Assembly: GCA_907163375.1 (NCBI GenBank)
Contig: CAJQUW010000498.1
Span: forward strand, 310,001-374,000
Source: Prostheceraeus crozeri
Taxonomy: Eukaryota; Platyhelminthes; Polycladida; Euryleptidae
Length of the DNA stretch: 64,000 nucleotides
Direction: 5' to 3'
Shown: positions 32,310 through 44,084 of the stretch, piece after piece
Layout of the letters: each line of letters begins with the position of its first letter
How positions within the stretch are numbered: position 1 is the first letter of the stretch
Position numbers and translations under genes: made by a program
The notes under the pieces: generated by a model
Database searches by the model: none
What the model was told of the DNA's origin: nothing
The model's input: the letters and a program-made list of their open reading frames with translations, nothing else

Positions 32310-33935
32310 GTAGCAGTTGCAGATTCTTGGCGTAAGGCGATTTATTGCAACTCATTTTATCAAAATGTCTTTATATATAAAGAGAAATGATAATAGTTGT
32401 GAATATTTGCAAAGTACATTGATGCACTGTTGTTAACTTCCTATTGTCATTCATGGGAAACCGAGCCGCCACCGCTTAGGTGTCGTTGTCATGTAAACAA
32501 TTAAACACATGTCCCCGATGCACTATTGTTTTCAATATCTCTATCCTTTCTAGTCCTTTATTATTAAAGAATGTCGGATTTTTGTGCATCTACACAACTC
32601 CGAGAAGTGCATGTCAATTTTATCAATGCGTACAGAAGCTTCTAAGATTTGCAGCGAAACTAAAGTTATTACAGGATGTGATATGTGAAAATAGAAAACC
32701 ATGTTAATGGCAGCTATGGTGAACTACCGAAACTACTCTGTCATAAATCGATGCCAAATCCAAAAATATTTCCCGTTGTTGTTTGGAGTTGTCTGAGACC
32801 CCCGGGGATTCTATGAATGTCAATGCTACTGAGGAAGGAAGAAATGCTGACGCAAATGAATTTTGGGATGGAACACGTTCGGCTTCGTTCGATGGAGTCT
32901 CTCGAAAGCGGAAGAGGAGTAAATAATGGACTAAATCCTCATAGAACGCAGTGAGTTTGAGCCTTTTAAGATGAAAATACGTTTTGTGCAAGATGGCGCA
33001 TATCTACTCAAATGTCTAAAATTGTATCACTTCAAGTAGTTTCCACAATATATTCATGGAGCATCACAACTTGCAACAATATTTTGATACTGATTCATAG
33101 CTTTGTACAGTAAAATCAAAATTAATAATTAAATATGAAAACTGAATCAGTTCTAAGAGAAGAATATCATAACAGATTCTTGATTGCAACAATCAATTAA
33201 TGGAAGTGCGATTATTTTGTGGAAACTCCTGAAATGAGAGATTAAGGGATCTTAAATTTAGTCATTGCGCAAAGGAAGTACGCAATATGGGAAACGAAAT
33301 CATGCCCTTCCTGCTTCACTACCATTTCGATACGGATGTATATTGTGGTGATGAACATGCACAATTACGGCATAAAGTCTTACATGTACATATCTTTCAT
33401 CATTAATTAAATTTTTGCACATCAGTTAGGATTGTGAAGATATTAATGATTAAATATTTCGAAACAATGAATATCGGTAGAAGTGTCTAGTGGCTGGGTA
33501 GCTTAATTCTCCAAGCACTTGAAATCATGCTGTAGAACCATTTACGCCATATGGTGAGAGAAATGCACCAGTGCGTGTTGTCAGAAAGTAAAAAAATTAT
33601 ATTGAAGAATGAAACTATTCTTAATAAAGGAATTTGTCTCTTAATGCTTGACAGGGTTGCAGGTAATTGGTTTCCAACATTGCTTCCCATTTCTGTAACA
33701 CAATGTTTTATAGTTTGAAGTTTGAGAATGACAAATATCATCCTTCATCAATTCAATTTCCATAGATCTGCCGACACATCCAGTGATCAGCTTACTCATG
33801 CCCTCACATCATATCATGTCTTCTATCAAGGTTATCGGGCACAAATCGGAAATTTCTAATCTATGCCCGCCAATTTCAATGTATTTTCAATGGAGCTGCA
33901 AGTTCTGTTCTGTTTTTATGTCCTACGTTTTCCTA
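32310..33935. other. 1.6-kb AT-rich stretch, nothing recognised
   Basis: Two short blocks near 32040-32160 and 32600-32660 share ATCAATGCGTA and TGCAGCGAAACT words, hinting at an old local duplication. Open frames at 32704-32991 and 33487-33741 (minus) have no recognisable domain. Confidence 0.35.
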
Positions 33936-33942
33936 CGTTTGA

Positions 33943-34065
33943 TATATATATATATGAATCAAATCTCAACAGATGTAACCACCACGCGACATGTTTCGGC
34001 CTGTTGGGCCTCATCAGTCGTGGGTAGGTTTGAACCAGCGACGTTGGAGCTGGAGTAATGAGCAG
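33943..34065 (-). mobile_element. tRNA-derived SINE (family H), 5'-truncated copy with hammerhead core
   Basis: On the minus strand it begins inside the tRNA-like head (CCAGCTCCAACGTCGCTGG, then TTCAAACC from the B box). It runs through the hammerhead core listed separately and ends CATCTGTTGAGATTTGATTC, then an (AT)n tail. It matches the 23668 copy from the B box to the end. It stands head-to-head with a head-only copy at 34196. Confidence 0.8.
33982..34024 (-). ncRNA. hammerhead ribozyme motif (type I, very short stem III)
   Basis: Read on the minus strand: stem I 5' side CCACG (34023-34019) then A; core CTGATGA (34017-34011); stem II GGCC-CAACA-GGCC, 4 bp with a 5-base loop (34010-33998); core GAAA (33997-33994); C, AT, then GTC (33990-33988); stem I 3' side CGTGG (33986-33982). 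All invariant core bases (C3 U4 G5 A6, G8 A9, G12 A13 A14, A15.1, U16.1, C17) are present. Predicted cleavage is 3' of 33988. The stem I pair next to the core is an A-G mismatch. Within one molecule stem III is only 2 bp, but ACATGT is self-complementary, so two RNAs could form a 6-bp stem III. Animal retroelements are known to carry such weak-stem-III hammerheads. Activity is inferred, not shown. Confidence 0.78.
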
Positions 34066-34195
34066 CGCCTGCTAATGAGTAGATGTAATGAGTACCGCCT
34101 GCGTGAAGCGTCTCAATCTCGGATGCGGTATTAAGTGATTGCAGAATGCGGTGCACCCTCCACATGCCTGCGTTTAAGCAGTGCCTTCCTGGCAA

Positions 34196-34285
34196 ATTCA
34201 CGCTCTCAACAGATGGTCCGGTGGCCATGTGGTTAGAGGGTATGCTTGCACGTCCTCTAGCTCCAACGTCGTTGGTTCAAACATA
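34196..34285 (+). mobile_element. tRNA-derived SINE (family H), head-only copy
   Basis: Starts ATTCACGCTCTCAACAGATG, has A box TGGCCATGTGG and B box GGTTCAAACA, with CCTCTAGCTCCAACGTCG between. Matches 23668-23755, then diverges right after the B box, so it lacks the hammerhead portion. The head resembles class II (Leu/Ser-type) tRNA. Confidence 0.75.
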
Positions 34286-34289
34286 TGCC

Positions 34290-36190
34290 CTGCGCGCCCT
34301 CGGATATCTTCCAATTTATGCCTTCGACAGATAGCTATAATTCCTGCAGTATATTTAAAACGGTGTTCAAGCTTTTAATTTAAACATCTTGCTAATAAGC
34401 GATCAAATTGTGTTGGTGATGACTTGGTCTAAAATAATGAATTAGTAGCATCAATTGAAATTTTTGTAGGTTTTCTTGTCAGGTATTTGTAATTTCTTGC
34501 AGGTAGTATGCCGCATTACTTTCATGCATCTTTTTGTAATTTCATTTACCTTTTATCTTGTAACTTTCTGCTGTTTGTTTGTTGAATATAGAAGTGGACT
34601 CTAAAACATCTAAACATCTAAAACACATCTAAAATATCAGTATAATATTACTTTGAAGTTGCTAATTATTTCCAAAAAGTTCTTAGTTGGCGATTTTAGC
34701 TTCCAGTCATGCTGTCATACATACCCAGTCATAAAGAGGCTTCGCCAATCTTCCCGGCCTCCCCGATTACTTCACATGTTCATTGAGGAGTTTGCAAGAG
34801 CTGACCATGAGTGAGATGGAGTACTACAAAGTGATGTTACGGTCGTCTGCCTCGGAACCTATCCTACCATTTTAGCATGCCAATTTACATGTATTTTAAA
34901 GCCAATAGCATAGTAGGCTTATATTAACCTCGAAAAGCAGAGCTTTTGTATTAACGTATGCGTACGCAAGCAGCAGCTACAAAATCTAAAATACGGGGCA
35001 ATTCTAATCATTTTAATAATAATAATTCGGTTGACAGAAATATCTCATTTGCATTTTTTCTGTCGTTAATGATTGGTGCACGCAGCATTTCATGACTAGA
35101 ATTTGACACGAGACTGCTCCGAGGACTGAGGTTGTCACCCAGCATGTTATCACAAAACTTCAGATTTGATCACGATTTTTCATTATGAGTAGCGTATCAG
35201 AGTTTTCAAGGTCATTTTGCAGAAGTTAGATTAAAAATTACATTACATAAAAATGTCAAGATATGTTAGTCATAAAGAAATTCTTTACAGCTTTCTTGAA
35301 AGGACGTAAAGACTCGAGATGGAGGTAACTGAGGAAAGCAGTGGATTCCAAAGAGTGAGTATATACTAGGTAGAGAGTCGACTAAAAATATGTCAACATA
35401 CAGAGAATATTTTTATATCGATAGATTCAGTTTTTTGCGAAGATTAAGTTCCTGAGGCCCAAAAAATATTTGATCAATTTTTAAGAAGCTACATTTTTTT
35501 CAAATTATTCCTGTGTTTGTATACTAGCGATTTGGCACCTTTTTATAAGTAGTATGAAACTTATTGGATGTCAAAATTTATGGCAATTTACTAACAGGTG
35601 CTTTAAGTAAACGGAAATAAAACTGATTATTAAGGAAATTTCATGAACCTCATTTTATGCAAATCTTCATGCAAAAGTTGAGATCTCATTGTGCTTCTTT
35701 ATTGGCTAAAATTTCAAGATTTCAATTGAATTTTTATCGGCATGATTTTATGGTCAACTAAATTTATGTTTCATTTCTTGAATCTGAATAATACAAATGT
35801 GGACCTATTTACATCTTTTAAAAATACATGTAGTTATGATAATTATCTTTGATTATGATATTTTGGTCTTTCAGTAGCAGATACTTTGTGATGTGATCAC
35901 TCTTAAGAAAGTGCACTTATTTCTAAGACTGAATCACTCGTCGAATTGCTAATTTAGTAAGCATTGGCTTATTTTGTGTTGTGATTGGATCAGAAGAAGA
36001 ACTTTCCAACACGTTAAGCATGAGCGCGTCTCATCAGACGTTATTTGAAATGGTCCTACTATTTTTTATAACCCTGCCCTTTCTGTCACCGGTCGCTGAA
36101 AATATCAGATAGGAAGGATTAACCGTGTATCTCAGTTTTCTCAGACTATTCTCAGACAGTCTCAGACAGTCCAGATCGCTCACAATTTAT
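34290..36190. other. 1.9-kb AT-rich stretch, nothing recognised
   Basis: No splice-bounded coding segment or repeat seen. Confidence 0.4.
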
Positions 36191-36195
36191 ATTAA

Positions 36196-38069
36196 GCCAT
36201 TACATCCGAGCGGATCGAAAACGACCCAACTCTGTCAAAGCTATGTTTCTGAACTGCTAATCAATTACTTCATGTGCCTGTTGTCATATACTATGTATGT
36301 TATGTCTACTGAGTAATGACAGACATTTCAAGATGATCTTGTGAAATGTGATCAGAGATATTTGCTCTCAAACTGAATCAATTGCTTCTTTTTGTCGATT
36401 TTTGAAATCTATAAAAAATGAGGTTTTTTCGCAAATGTCAGAGATATTTTTACCCGATATTTCAAAAGTATTTATGGGCATTTTCTGTTTCGTTGTCACA
36501 TTAACTTCACTTAGAAATGCATCTATAATGCATTTCCTAATGAGTTTTTACACTATTTTATGCAAAACTGATGTTGGGTCGTTTTCGACCCACTCGGAAC
36601 AAATAACCCCAAAATTCGCATAAGATTCATGAAATCTATGATGAATAATTAGACAAAACTTTGATAAAATCATGCTATATATAACACTTTTCTTTTACAT
36701 GCTGTGGTTTTGTTTGATATTTCAAAATTTTTAATCGTTCTTTTTTTCAAATGGAGGATTTTGATTATACAACATGGCGACAATGTCAAAGAAAATGTAA
36801 GAATTATCTTAACTCTGTATATCGATAGAGTAAATTTATCATTTGTAATACCATATTTCAATCAGTAACTTTTTGATTCATTTGACTGCTATCTATTCAA
36901 CTATTCAATTTACCTATTCAATGATGCAAATTATCCAACTAGCTTTCCAAAGCTCTACAAACACATGTAGAAACATACGTTTTTTAATAAGACCTATTAG
37001 TTAGTATTTCATGTTTTTCAATTTTACCAGTAACGTATTGCACTTGAAAATAATTCAGCTCACGTAATGACGAAAATAGGAAATGCGAAACAAAAACTGG
37101 ACCATATCATAGATAAAAATTTAACTACTTTCTTGATAGTGTACGAACTCGAACCCAGGTAGTGTGTAACTGAACTATATTGCTATTTTAGGTAATTTGA
37201 AGAAAAGCATATCTGTCGTATACCTCATTCCGTTTCGGAATATAGCAAGTACATGGGAGGGTCCGATAGGATGAACCAATATACCAATAGATACAAGGTC
37301 CGTATACGGAGTCGAAAATGGTGGAACCCTTTGATTCGATGGGACATTGACATCTCGTTGAACAATGCCTGGATTCTATTCAAGGAATCAAAAGGTTCAA
37401 ATATGGATTTCCTGGAGTTCAGGAGACGCGTTGTGCTGGAATATTTACAAAAACATGGCAAGGATCGCAAACCGAAGAGATATCAACCTTCATGCCTGAC
37501 CGAGAATACAAATCCTCGATACGATGGCAAATGACATTTCATTTGCTCCTCATCTCGACTTCGATGTCGAGTATGTGGAAACAAAACGGTGAAATCTTGT
37601 TTGAAGTGTAAAGTAAATCTTCACGAGGATTGCTTCGTAAGCTATCATACTTTATAAACCATTTTTCTATATATACAGTATGTATGCACTTGTAATTGTT
37701 TCATTTATCTGCAGTCAGATAAGTCAAAATTAGTCGAAGTCCGCAATTTGCACGTATGTACCGGGACTTTTATAGCAAACTGCATAGATAATTGTGTATA
37801 TTCTTGCCATAGAAACTACTGTAAATTGTCCATTTTGGTTTGTATATTCTTGCTAAACTGTTTTTTTTAATTATTTGTTGAATGTTGATAATAAACATTT
37901 TTAGGGTTATTTGTTCCGAGTGGGTCGAAAACGACCCAATCCTAAAAATCGATCTGATTGTTTATCAAAACGCTTCTAAGGGAAATGATAGTTGTTTTTC
38001 ATGTTGTCGGGGTTAATAATGTTCAAAAATAATTAAATCTACAAAAATTAATTCCCAGGCACTAATGGG
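36196..38069 (+). mobile_element. piggyBac-type transposon with TTAA flanks
   Basis: TTAA occurs at 36192-36195 and 38070-38073. Just inside are related ends, GCCATTACATCCGAGC on the left and (complement) CCCATTAGTGCCTGGG on the right. A 25-base motif with the palindrome GGGTCG-AAAA-CGACCC occurs at 36205-36229 (plus; first half degenerate, CGGATCG), 36574-36598 (minus) and 37915-37939 (plus). The last two extend to a perfect 36-base inverted repeat, 36574-36609 against 37904-37939. The interior holds the C-terminal end of a piggyBac transposase. TTAA targeting and this protein together identify the family. About 1.9 kb, shorter than autonomous copies. Confidence 0.82.
37198..37657 (+). pseudogene. 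piggyBac transposase, C-terminal fragment with one stop
   Basis: From about 37208 it reads RIPHSVSEYSKY then MGGSDRMNQYTNRYKVRIRS, WWNPLIRWDIDISLNNAWIL and FRRRVVLEYL, then NPRYDGK and an in-frame TGA at 37532-37534. The same frame continues HFI...CRVCGNKTVKSCLKCKVNL, HEDCFVSYH and a final stop at 37655-37657. YN.YMGG(V)D..DQ..YR..I and the Cys-rich CxxC-CxxC-HxxC tail are piggyBac hallmarks: the end of the catalytic domain and the C-terminal zinc-binding domain. The DDD catalytic core is not present in the element, so it cannot make a working enzyme. Confidence 0.9.
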
Positions 38070-38074
38070 TTAAT

Positions 38075-38850
38075 GCCTCAAATTTGGGAAGTATTTATCC
38101 AGTCGATATGAAATTTCATGAGTAAATAGAAAGAGCACTCTCATACTAGTACGTGAAGTTTCGTGGCGATTGATGAAGTTATAAACAATTTAGAAAACCT
38201 GGGAAGGGAGATGACATATAAGCACCAAAATCAAACTTCGCTACTTGGGGAGCCTTTTTTTCATTTTCTGTGAATAATTGACTGTGAATCGGCGTGTTTA
38301 TTATAAAAGGAGATATCCAATTGATAATTAATTTCTTGCCGAGTCGTCAGACAGAAACTATGTGAGGGTAAGATAAGAGTTGGCATGTGCTAGAGAAGAT
38401 TTCGTGCAATTTTATAAGAAATTTTGAACAATTTTAGATTTGTGTTAAAAACCGCGGCAATGCTTCAAAGGCAATGGTGAACAGCCTATTGTCTCAGCAG
38501 GCTAGACAGATTAGGACGCAGTCGGTTTCATTAAAACGATTGCGAAGGAAGTCGGATGTTGCTCACCCCTGTTGAAGTTTCTTTGTTCATGAAAACTTCT
38601 TGAGAAATCCTACAATATCCTCTCACCCATTGATAAGATTCCGATAGTTAATTCACATCGAAGAAATCTCACTAGGAAAGAGAGCAACATGCGGTTTGTT
38701 TTAAATGACTAATTTATCTTTTTCGAAGAGATTGTCAGCAAAACAACACCAACTTGCACAGCTGCTCCGTCGACGTTTTGTATTCAAGCTTTGAAATGAC
38801 GATCTTTCAAAAAAATTTATTTTTTGACTTAATTTAGTCAACTTTCGGAG
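38075..38850. other. AT-rich stretch, nothing recognised
   Basis: No gene or repeat seen. Confidence 0.4.
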
Positions 38851-38871
38851 ATTGAATATGAGATGCGTAAT

Positions 38872-39001
38872 TAGCATATGAAATTAATTTCCTTGGATAT
38901 TCAATGACATTGCTGTCAATACTGCTTTCTGTTATAGATTTAATGTCAGCAGTGCGATGGAAGCAGTTGAATATCCCAGGAAATTAGTCTGATATGCTAA
39001 C
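38872..39001. repeat. imperfect 130-bp hairpin
   Basis: Arms 38872-38905 and 38968-39001 are inverted copies with about 30 of 34 matches (TTAGCATAT, TAATTTCCT, GGATATTCAA). The loop contains a further ACTGCTT/AAGCAGT pair. It could be a small MITE or a structured RNA; nothing else distinguishes these. Confidence 0.6.
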
Positions 39002-39019
39002 TTCACATCTGAAAACTAT

Positions 39020-41630
39020 TCCTAGTATAGCTGCATGTTGTTACATAAGAGGTTGTGTTGATATCGAGAAATGTGAACTAGGTCCGGAGATGATTGCTGA
39101 TATTGGATGAACTGGCCGCTATTTAGATCTGTTGACATCTTTTAACTGAGGATGCTGCTCATGAATAAGTAATAAGAAAGTTGAAGAAGCCAATTTGACA
39201 TTTAGTGCTGCTTGTTAGAGATCGAGCGTGATATGCTGCAGAGAATCTATACATCATTTATTTAAGTGTATAATGTTATTCACCTGAAGATGGAGCATTT
39301 CTTCGTACTAATATTGAGCAATATCCCAGTTTGCTTTCTGTTCTTGTGAATTCCTTCAGATATTAGTAAATACTAATTACATCAGGGCATTTTATCTACT
39401 TTTCGAGAAAGCGATTTTATCTACGAGAATCTTATCTTCATTGCGAATAGGAATTTCACTTTAAACGACTTTATACGTTTTTCTGATCAACGTATCTTAA
39501 CGAAATCTGCTGTCACCAAATAGCCATAATACGAATGAATTATATTTATAATCTGACTAAAGGGGTCTTATTCTGCAGTCTAAGTTTGGTTGAAATTAGC
39601 TCTCTGACATCACAGTATGTATGCTAAAGTATAATTTGCCTCTGAATCTGCATCTCAAAGCAGAAGTCTGATAAAAAGCTAATAAACCGGAGTTCATCAG
39701 AAAAAATTAACTACCTAAATTATGTCGAAATTCGATTGGTTCTCATGCTTTCTAACACTGTCCAACATGTCACACATCATTCGAGAGCTCACATTCTCAG
39801 CTTTCAAACAAGCTGTGATAAACTCATATCCGAATCGCTCAATTTGCAAATCGCAAGTTAAGAAATAGTCCAATAATACGAGTATGACATGTGAGCATGA
39901 TAATGAGTCAGACACGAGAAAATCCATGATTTTCTTAGCTTTTTTTGATATACTTCTCTTCGAATTCGGTGGACTAGAAAAAAATAGTGATATCACAAAA
40001 TCATTACAAATTCGCGACTCTTGACCATTGGCTGAAAATGTCATATTCTCACTTTCTCATCAGGAATGCTAATGCCTGGTATCTTCAGAATCCTTGCGAT
40101 TTTTTGAAGATCCTAATGTCATTTGATGAACTGATGTCTATGATTTTATCTTTCTTCAACAGTTGAATAAGGAGATGTGCATCAACTACACTTGCACGAG
40201 GACGCGGTGCAAATAATTTGGAACTTCATGTCGATGCGACTGAAACTATCGCTGTTAATGCACATGCCTGGTCAGGGTAGCAATAATCCACTGCTCATTA
40301 ATTTATTGTTGCAACAGATGATACTACTATCCTGAACTTCTAGATAAATCAAAGCGTATACGATAAGCACTGAATCATGATATATTTATTGATCTTCATT
40401 TCTGTATTCTGACGCCTTTCTACTACCTGACCTACTTTACTTGTGAAAATTGAAGCTCCATTGAAAAGGAAGAGTAAATCTTAGAAAGCATCTGTGCCAA
40501 ATCACAATTTGAAGCCGACCATCCTCAAGAGACAAGAAAGGGTGACTGTAATTCCGGTTGCAAATGGCGCTTGCGATAGCAGTCTATGAAGACGAGATTC
40601 TTCTTCATTCCCTATGGGAGGTGTGTTCTAGAAAAGAGAATTAAATGAAGAATTTTTCCAAGAGTAGGGACGTAGACTGATGCAGGACTGCTTTTGTCTA
40701 CCTGGCCTGATCGAGAGAAAGAAGCAATAATAAGCAATATATTGCGTCTTTGAAATATATACAGATAGATTTGATTAAAAGACGATATAACTGTTGATTG
40801 ACTACGTTGTGACAAAAAGTTGTATCTCTCATGAGACTTTGGTCGGTGAAAATCAAAAGAAATATTCATCAATATTCCTATTTGATTTAACTAATTTATC
40901 CTAGCATGAGTTTGATGATTTCGTATGGTGTTAATGATGTAGTGCAATATATCATAAAAACCATAATGTAAGAGCTGAATTAAAACATCCTAGAATCATC
41001 ATGGAAAGATTCATACTTTCCACAACTTCCGTCCTTTATAACAAGTCAAGAGTATGTGAAGTGCTATTCACACACGCATACCTGCAGCGAAGACTACAAG
41101 AGACAAATATGGGCTTTTAACTCAAATCTGTTCTGCATACGACAGCACGGTATCTCTTTGACATTGAAGAAGCAACTGCTTTGCTTTACCAAGAAAAAAT
41201 AAAACTGAAAATATTTCACGCTGATCCAAAACATCAGATGGGGATGGTTGTGGCAACGAATGTACTTCTCAATTAATGTAGGAGAAAGAAAAAACAATTG
41301 ATTGCGTTAAAAAGAGATGGCATTCACATGTGTGTGCGCGAGGTGCATTAATGACAGCAAATCATTGAGATGTAATGAGGCTTACATATAAATCATGCTT
41401 ATGAACGAATTTATAGACAGAATGCTTGTTCATAGCTCGCAGCTACTTTGTCAAATTCTAATTACGACAGAAGCTAACAAAACAATGTAATTTCATATGT
41501 GACCAATTTCTAATTTTTCTATCGCTGTTGCAGAAAATCCGACCTTGCAGTGACTTCGATTGTAAAGTGTCGATGGAAAAAGTTCCATGAATTTGCACCT
41601 TTCCTGTCATCCAAAGCTCCCACCTGAAAA
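39020..41630. other. 2.6-kb AT-rich stretch, nothing recognised
   Basis: The largest open frame (39715-40044, minus, 109 codons) has no recognisable domain or splice context. No repeats seen. Confidence 0.35.
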
Positions 41631-41639
41631 ATGAAAGGC

Positions 41640-42100
41640 CAGGTGCAATCTGCTTTTGTTCGTACCGCGATGATGTACGTGAGTGAGACGTGGGCCGTAA
41701 AAGTGATCAGATCATGAAGATTGAAAGAACAGAAAAAACAATGGTGAGAGAATGTGCGGTGTGAGGCTGGCTGATGGACACAGGAGTGAAGACCAAATAA
41801 AGAAGAACTTGGAATTTTTTCTGATGTTCTGCGAAGAAGAAGACTGTGGTGGTATGGCCACATTCTGGGAAGAGATGAGAATGACTGGACGAAAAGATTT
41901 TCCAGTTGGAGGTCGAATGTAGAAGGCTATATCTCTATCGAGATGAAGACAAAGGAATACATGGTCGCAAGTGATCTCCGAGGATCTTCGCGCTCCGGAC
42001 CTGAATCCAGCAATGGTTTACGATCGACAGGAGTAAAGGCGCGCCATCAGAAAGCAACAACCGTCTGATCCCATTCAAGGACAAGGACGAAAAACAGGGA
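41640..42100 (+). pseudogene. decayed LINE 3' end
   Basis: The plus strand, with stops and frame changes, gives RTAMMYVSETWAVK, RRRRLWWYGHILGRDENDWT then KRFSSWRSNVEG, and later ISEDLRAPDLNPAMVYDRQE followed by RRAIRKQQP. These match in order the C-terminal part of RTE-like LINE polyproteins: Y..E.W, LRWYGH(V/I)LR.(D)(E)(N)DW, (E)VEG and EDL..L.L....A.DR..WR. An old copy, more decayed than the one at 31370. Confidence 0.82.
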
Positions 42101-42109
42101 AGTAAGTAA

Positions 42110-43090
42110 GTGTTGGATTAAACATAAAGCAACCTAAAGCGAAGCTAAATGAGAAGCTGAAATCTAGGATTTCTATATATTTGCACATAGATGCGACAGA
42201 AAAATCCTTACGTCGGCATAGAATTTTACGCTCCAGCAGTAAGTAGAGATTATTGTGCATACGGCTGATTGTAAGTATTATCTACACTGTAAACTGAGCA
42301 CCGCACTAGAAAGCATCAAAGATAACCACTGAACTTCACAGAAAATATCTGTTAATGCGTCACAATTTAATGATTGATGACGTTGCAGTTCAGATCCGTT
42401 GATATTATATGACCAGCGTCTGTTTTTGCGGCGAATATTTTCTGTTTAGACTGAAAAAACAGATAAACTCATGTTGGCTGTTAATTTTAGCGGATTTTTA
42501 CTTTGTACAGTTAACAATGTACATCCAAGTCACATTGAAGCCAAATGCTTCGCTGTATAATTGATGGACCATCCGTAGCCAGTATGCAACTTGGCATTTC
42601 TTTGAAGCTGGAGAAGCTGAATATTAGCTCCGGCTTTGTTTATTCCTTTTTTTACTGAGACGTTCAGTGTGAGGCTAAAGCAATATTTTAAATCTATATT
42701 TCCCGGGGAAAAATCATCAGATTTGAGAGTACGCCTTAGCTATGCGTCCATCAGCAATCACTTGTGGACTGTTACATATTGCTAACGCAGCGTTAGAAAT
42801 GGGTAGAAAATAGATATCTAAGAATAGAATCAAAAGTCTGCCGGACTGTCGTTGTTGGATTGACACTTATTGTACTCGCCACACTTGAAACGAACTTAGT
42901 TGTATAGTCTAATTCATCATGTCCACTGCAAATACATTATTTGTTGAATGCTATTTTTCTGTATCAGAAGTGACTACTGGTACTGCTAAGTGAATTTCTC
43001 TGCATATTCTTCAATGGAGATGGTCATCAACCAATAAGACAAGCGGGTCCTTCATGTCATAATGATCGCAGAGTGCCAATGCGCCTGGGC
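42110..43090. other. AT-rich stretch, nothing recognised
   Basis: No gene or clear repeat. A CACTGTAAACTGAGC word near 42284 resembles the ends of the 22.5-kb MITE, but no partner end was found. Confidence 0.4.
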
Positions 43091-43097
43091 ATTTGAA

Positions 43098-43215
43098 GAT
43101 GTCCACAGACTTGAACAATTTAAACAAAACAATTCATTGGCAGCCACAGACGGCCAGATCTAGCTACGACCACCAAGGAAGTTTTGCACCTAAATTGTTT
43201 AAGTCTAGGGACATC
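43098..43215. mobile_element. 118-bp foldback repeat R3
   Basis: Left arm GATGTCCACAGACTTGAACA (43098 onward) and right arm (complement) GATGTCCCTAGACTTAAACA match at about 22 of 25 bases. The left half and its flank recur at 5986-6065. No coding capacity; MITE-like. Confidence 0.6.
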
Positions 43216-43359
43216 TCTCTGTTACTTTCAGTCTTTTGGCTGGTCAAAAGGATCAACCAACATGACTGCGGCAGAATTTCTAGGCTCACACACATATATG
43301 TTTTTTCCATACAACAGCAGGTGTTTCAGCCGGGCTCTTGTCGTCCTTTCTATTAAGTA

Positions 43360-44080
43360 TAATAATAATAATGTTATATTTGTCATTCACAAAGAAAAAA
43401 GTTACGCATCGAATACATAGAAACATGAATTTGACAAATATTTGCCCTTTAAGGGCGAGCAGTGCTTTAACGTAGAATAACGTACGACTCACAAATTAGT
43501 GTTATAAATTTACCATATATCATTTCTTTCAAAATAAGAAGAGACACTTCGTTTGAAATCACACATCGATGAAACATTCCTCTCAGAAGACGTCATACGG
43601 TTCCAGTGATAAACAGTATTGATTGTGAAAAATCTGCTGCGGTACTTGTGCTTACACAAAGGAGTTAACATAAGATTATGTAAAAATCTTCGCTTAGAAA
43701 CATCAAACAACTCATCAGCTTGCAAACCATTTAAATCATTAACAATTTTGTACATGAAAATCAAACTGTAGCGAAGTCGCCTGGCAGACAAGCTAAGAAT
43801 ACCCAAATTCAATAACTTTGATCTGTAGTTCAAACGTTGTAACTGAGGTAAAAAATTACAAAATCGCTTTTGAACAGTTTCAATTTGATTTGAAAGTTTG
43901 TCGATGTTAGGATGCCAAATGACACTTCCATATTCCAGAATGGAACGGACAAATGTCTTGTACATGATCAGAAGAATGTGAGGATCACGAGAGCGAATAG
44001 ACCTCTTTATAAGGCCCAAAGTCCTATTAGATTTCATGACCATTTCATGAATATGTTCTTTGAAGTTAAGAGAGTATCAT
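43360..44080 (-). pseudogene. 5'-truncated LINE with intact C-terminal frame and (ATT)n tail
   Basis: The minus strand has an uninterrupted frame from about 44076 to 43510. It reads YSLNFKEHIHEMVMKSNRTL, GLIKRSIRSRD, MYKTFVRSILEYGSVIWHP, IETVQKRFCNFL, LSARRLRYSLIFMYKIVNDL and a FFTINTVYHWNRM end. These are the post-RT segments of jockey/CR1-like LINEs: (N)K..RTLG.I.R, Y..(F/L)VR..LEY...(I/V)W.P, IE.VQ(K/R)RF and L..RR.R..L...YKI. The stretch from 43500 to an (ATT)n-like run at about 43360 looks like its 3' UTR and tail. The RT core is absent, as usual for a 5'-truncated insertion. The clean frame suggests it is fairly young. Confidence 0.9.
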
Positions 44081-44084
44081 TAGT

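Noticed and set aside
41519-41863. 114-codon minus-strand frame
   Set aside because: Antisense to the decayed LINE 3' end at 41640-42100.
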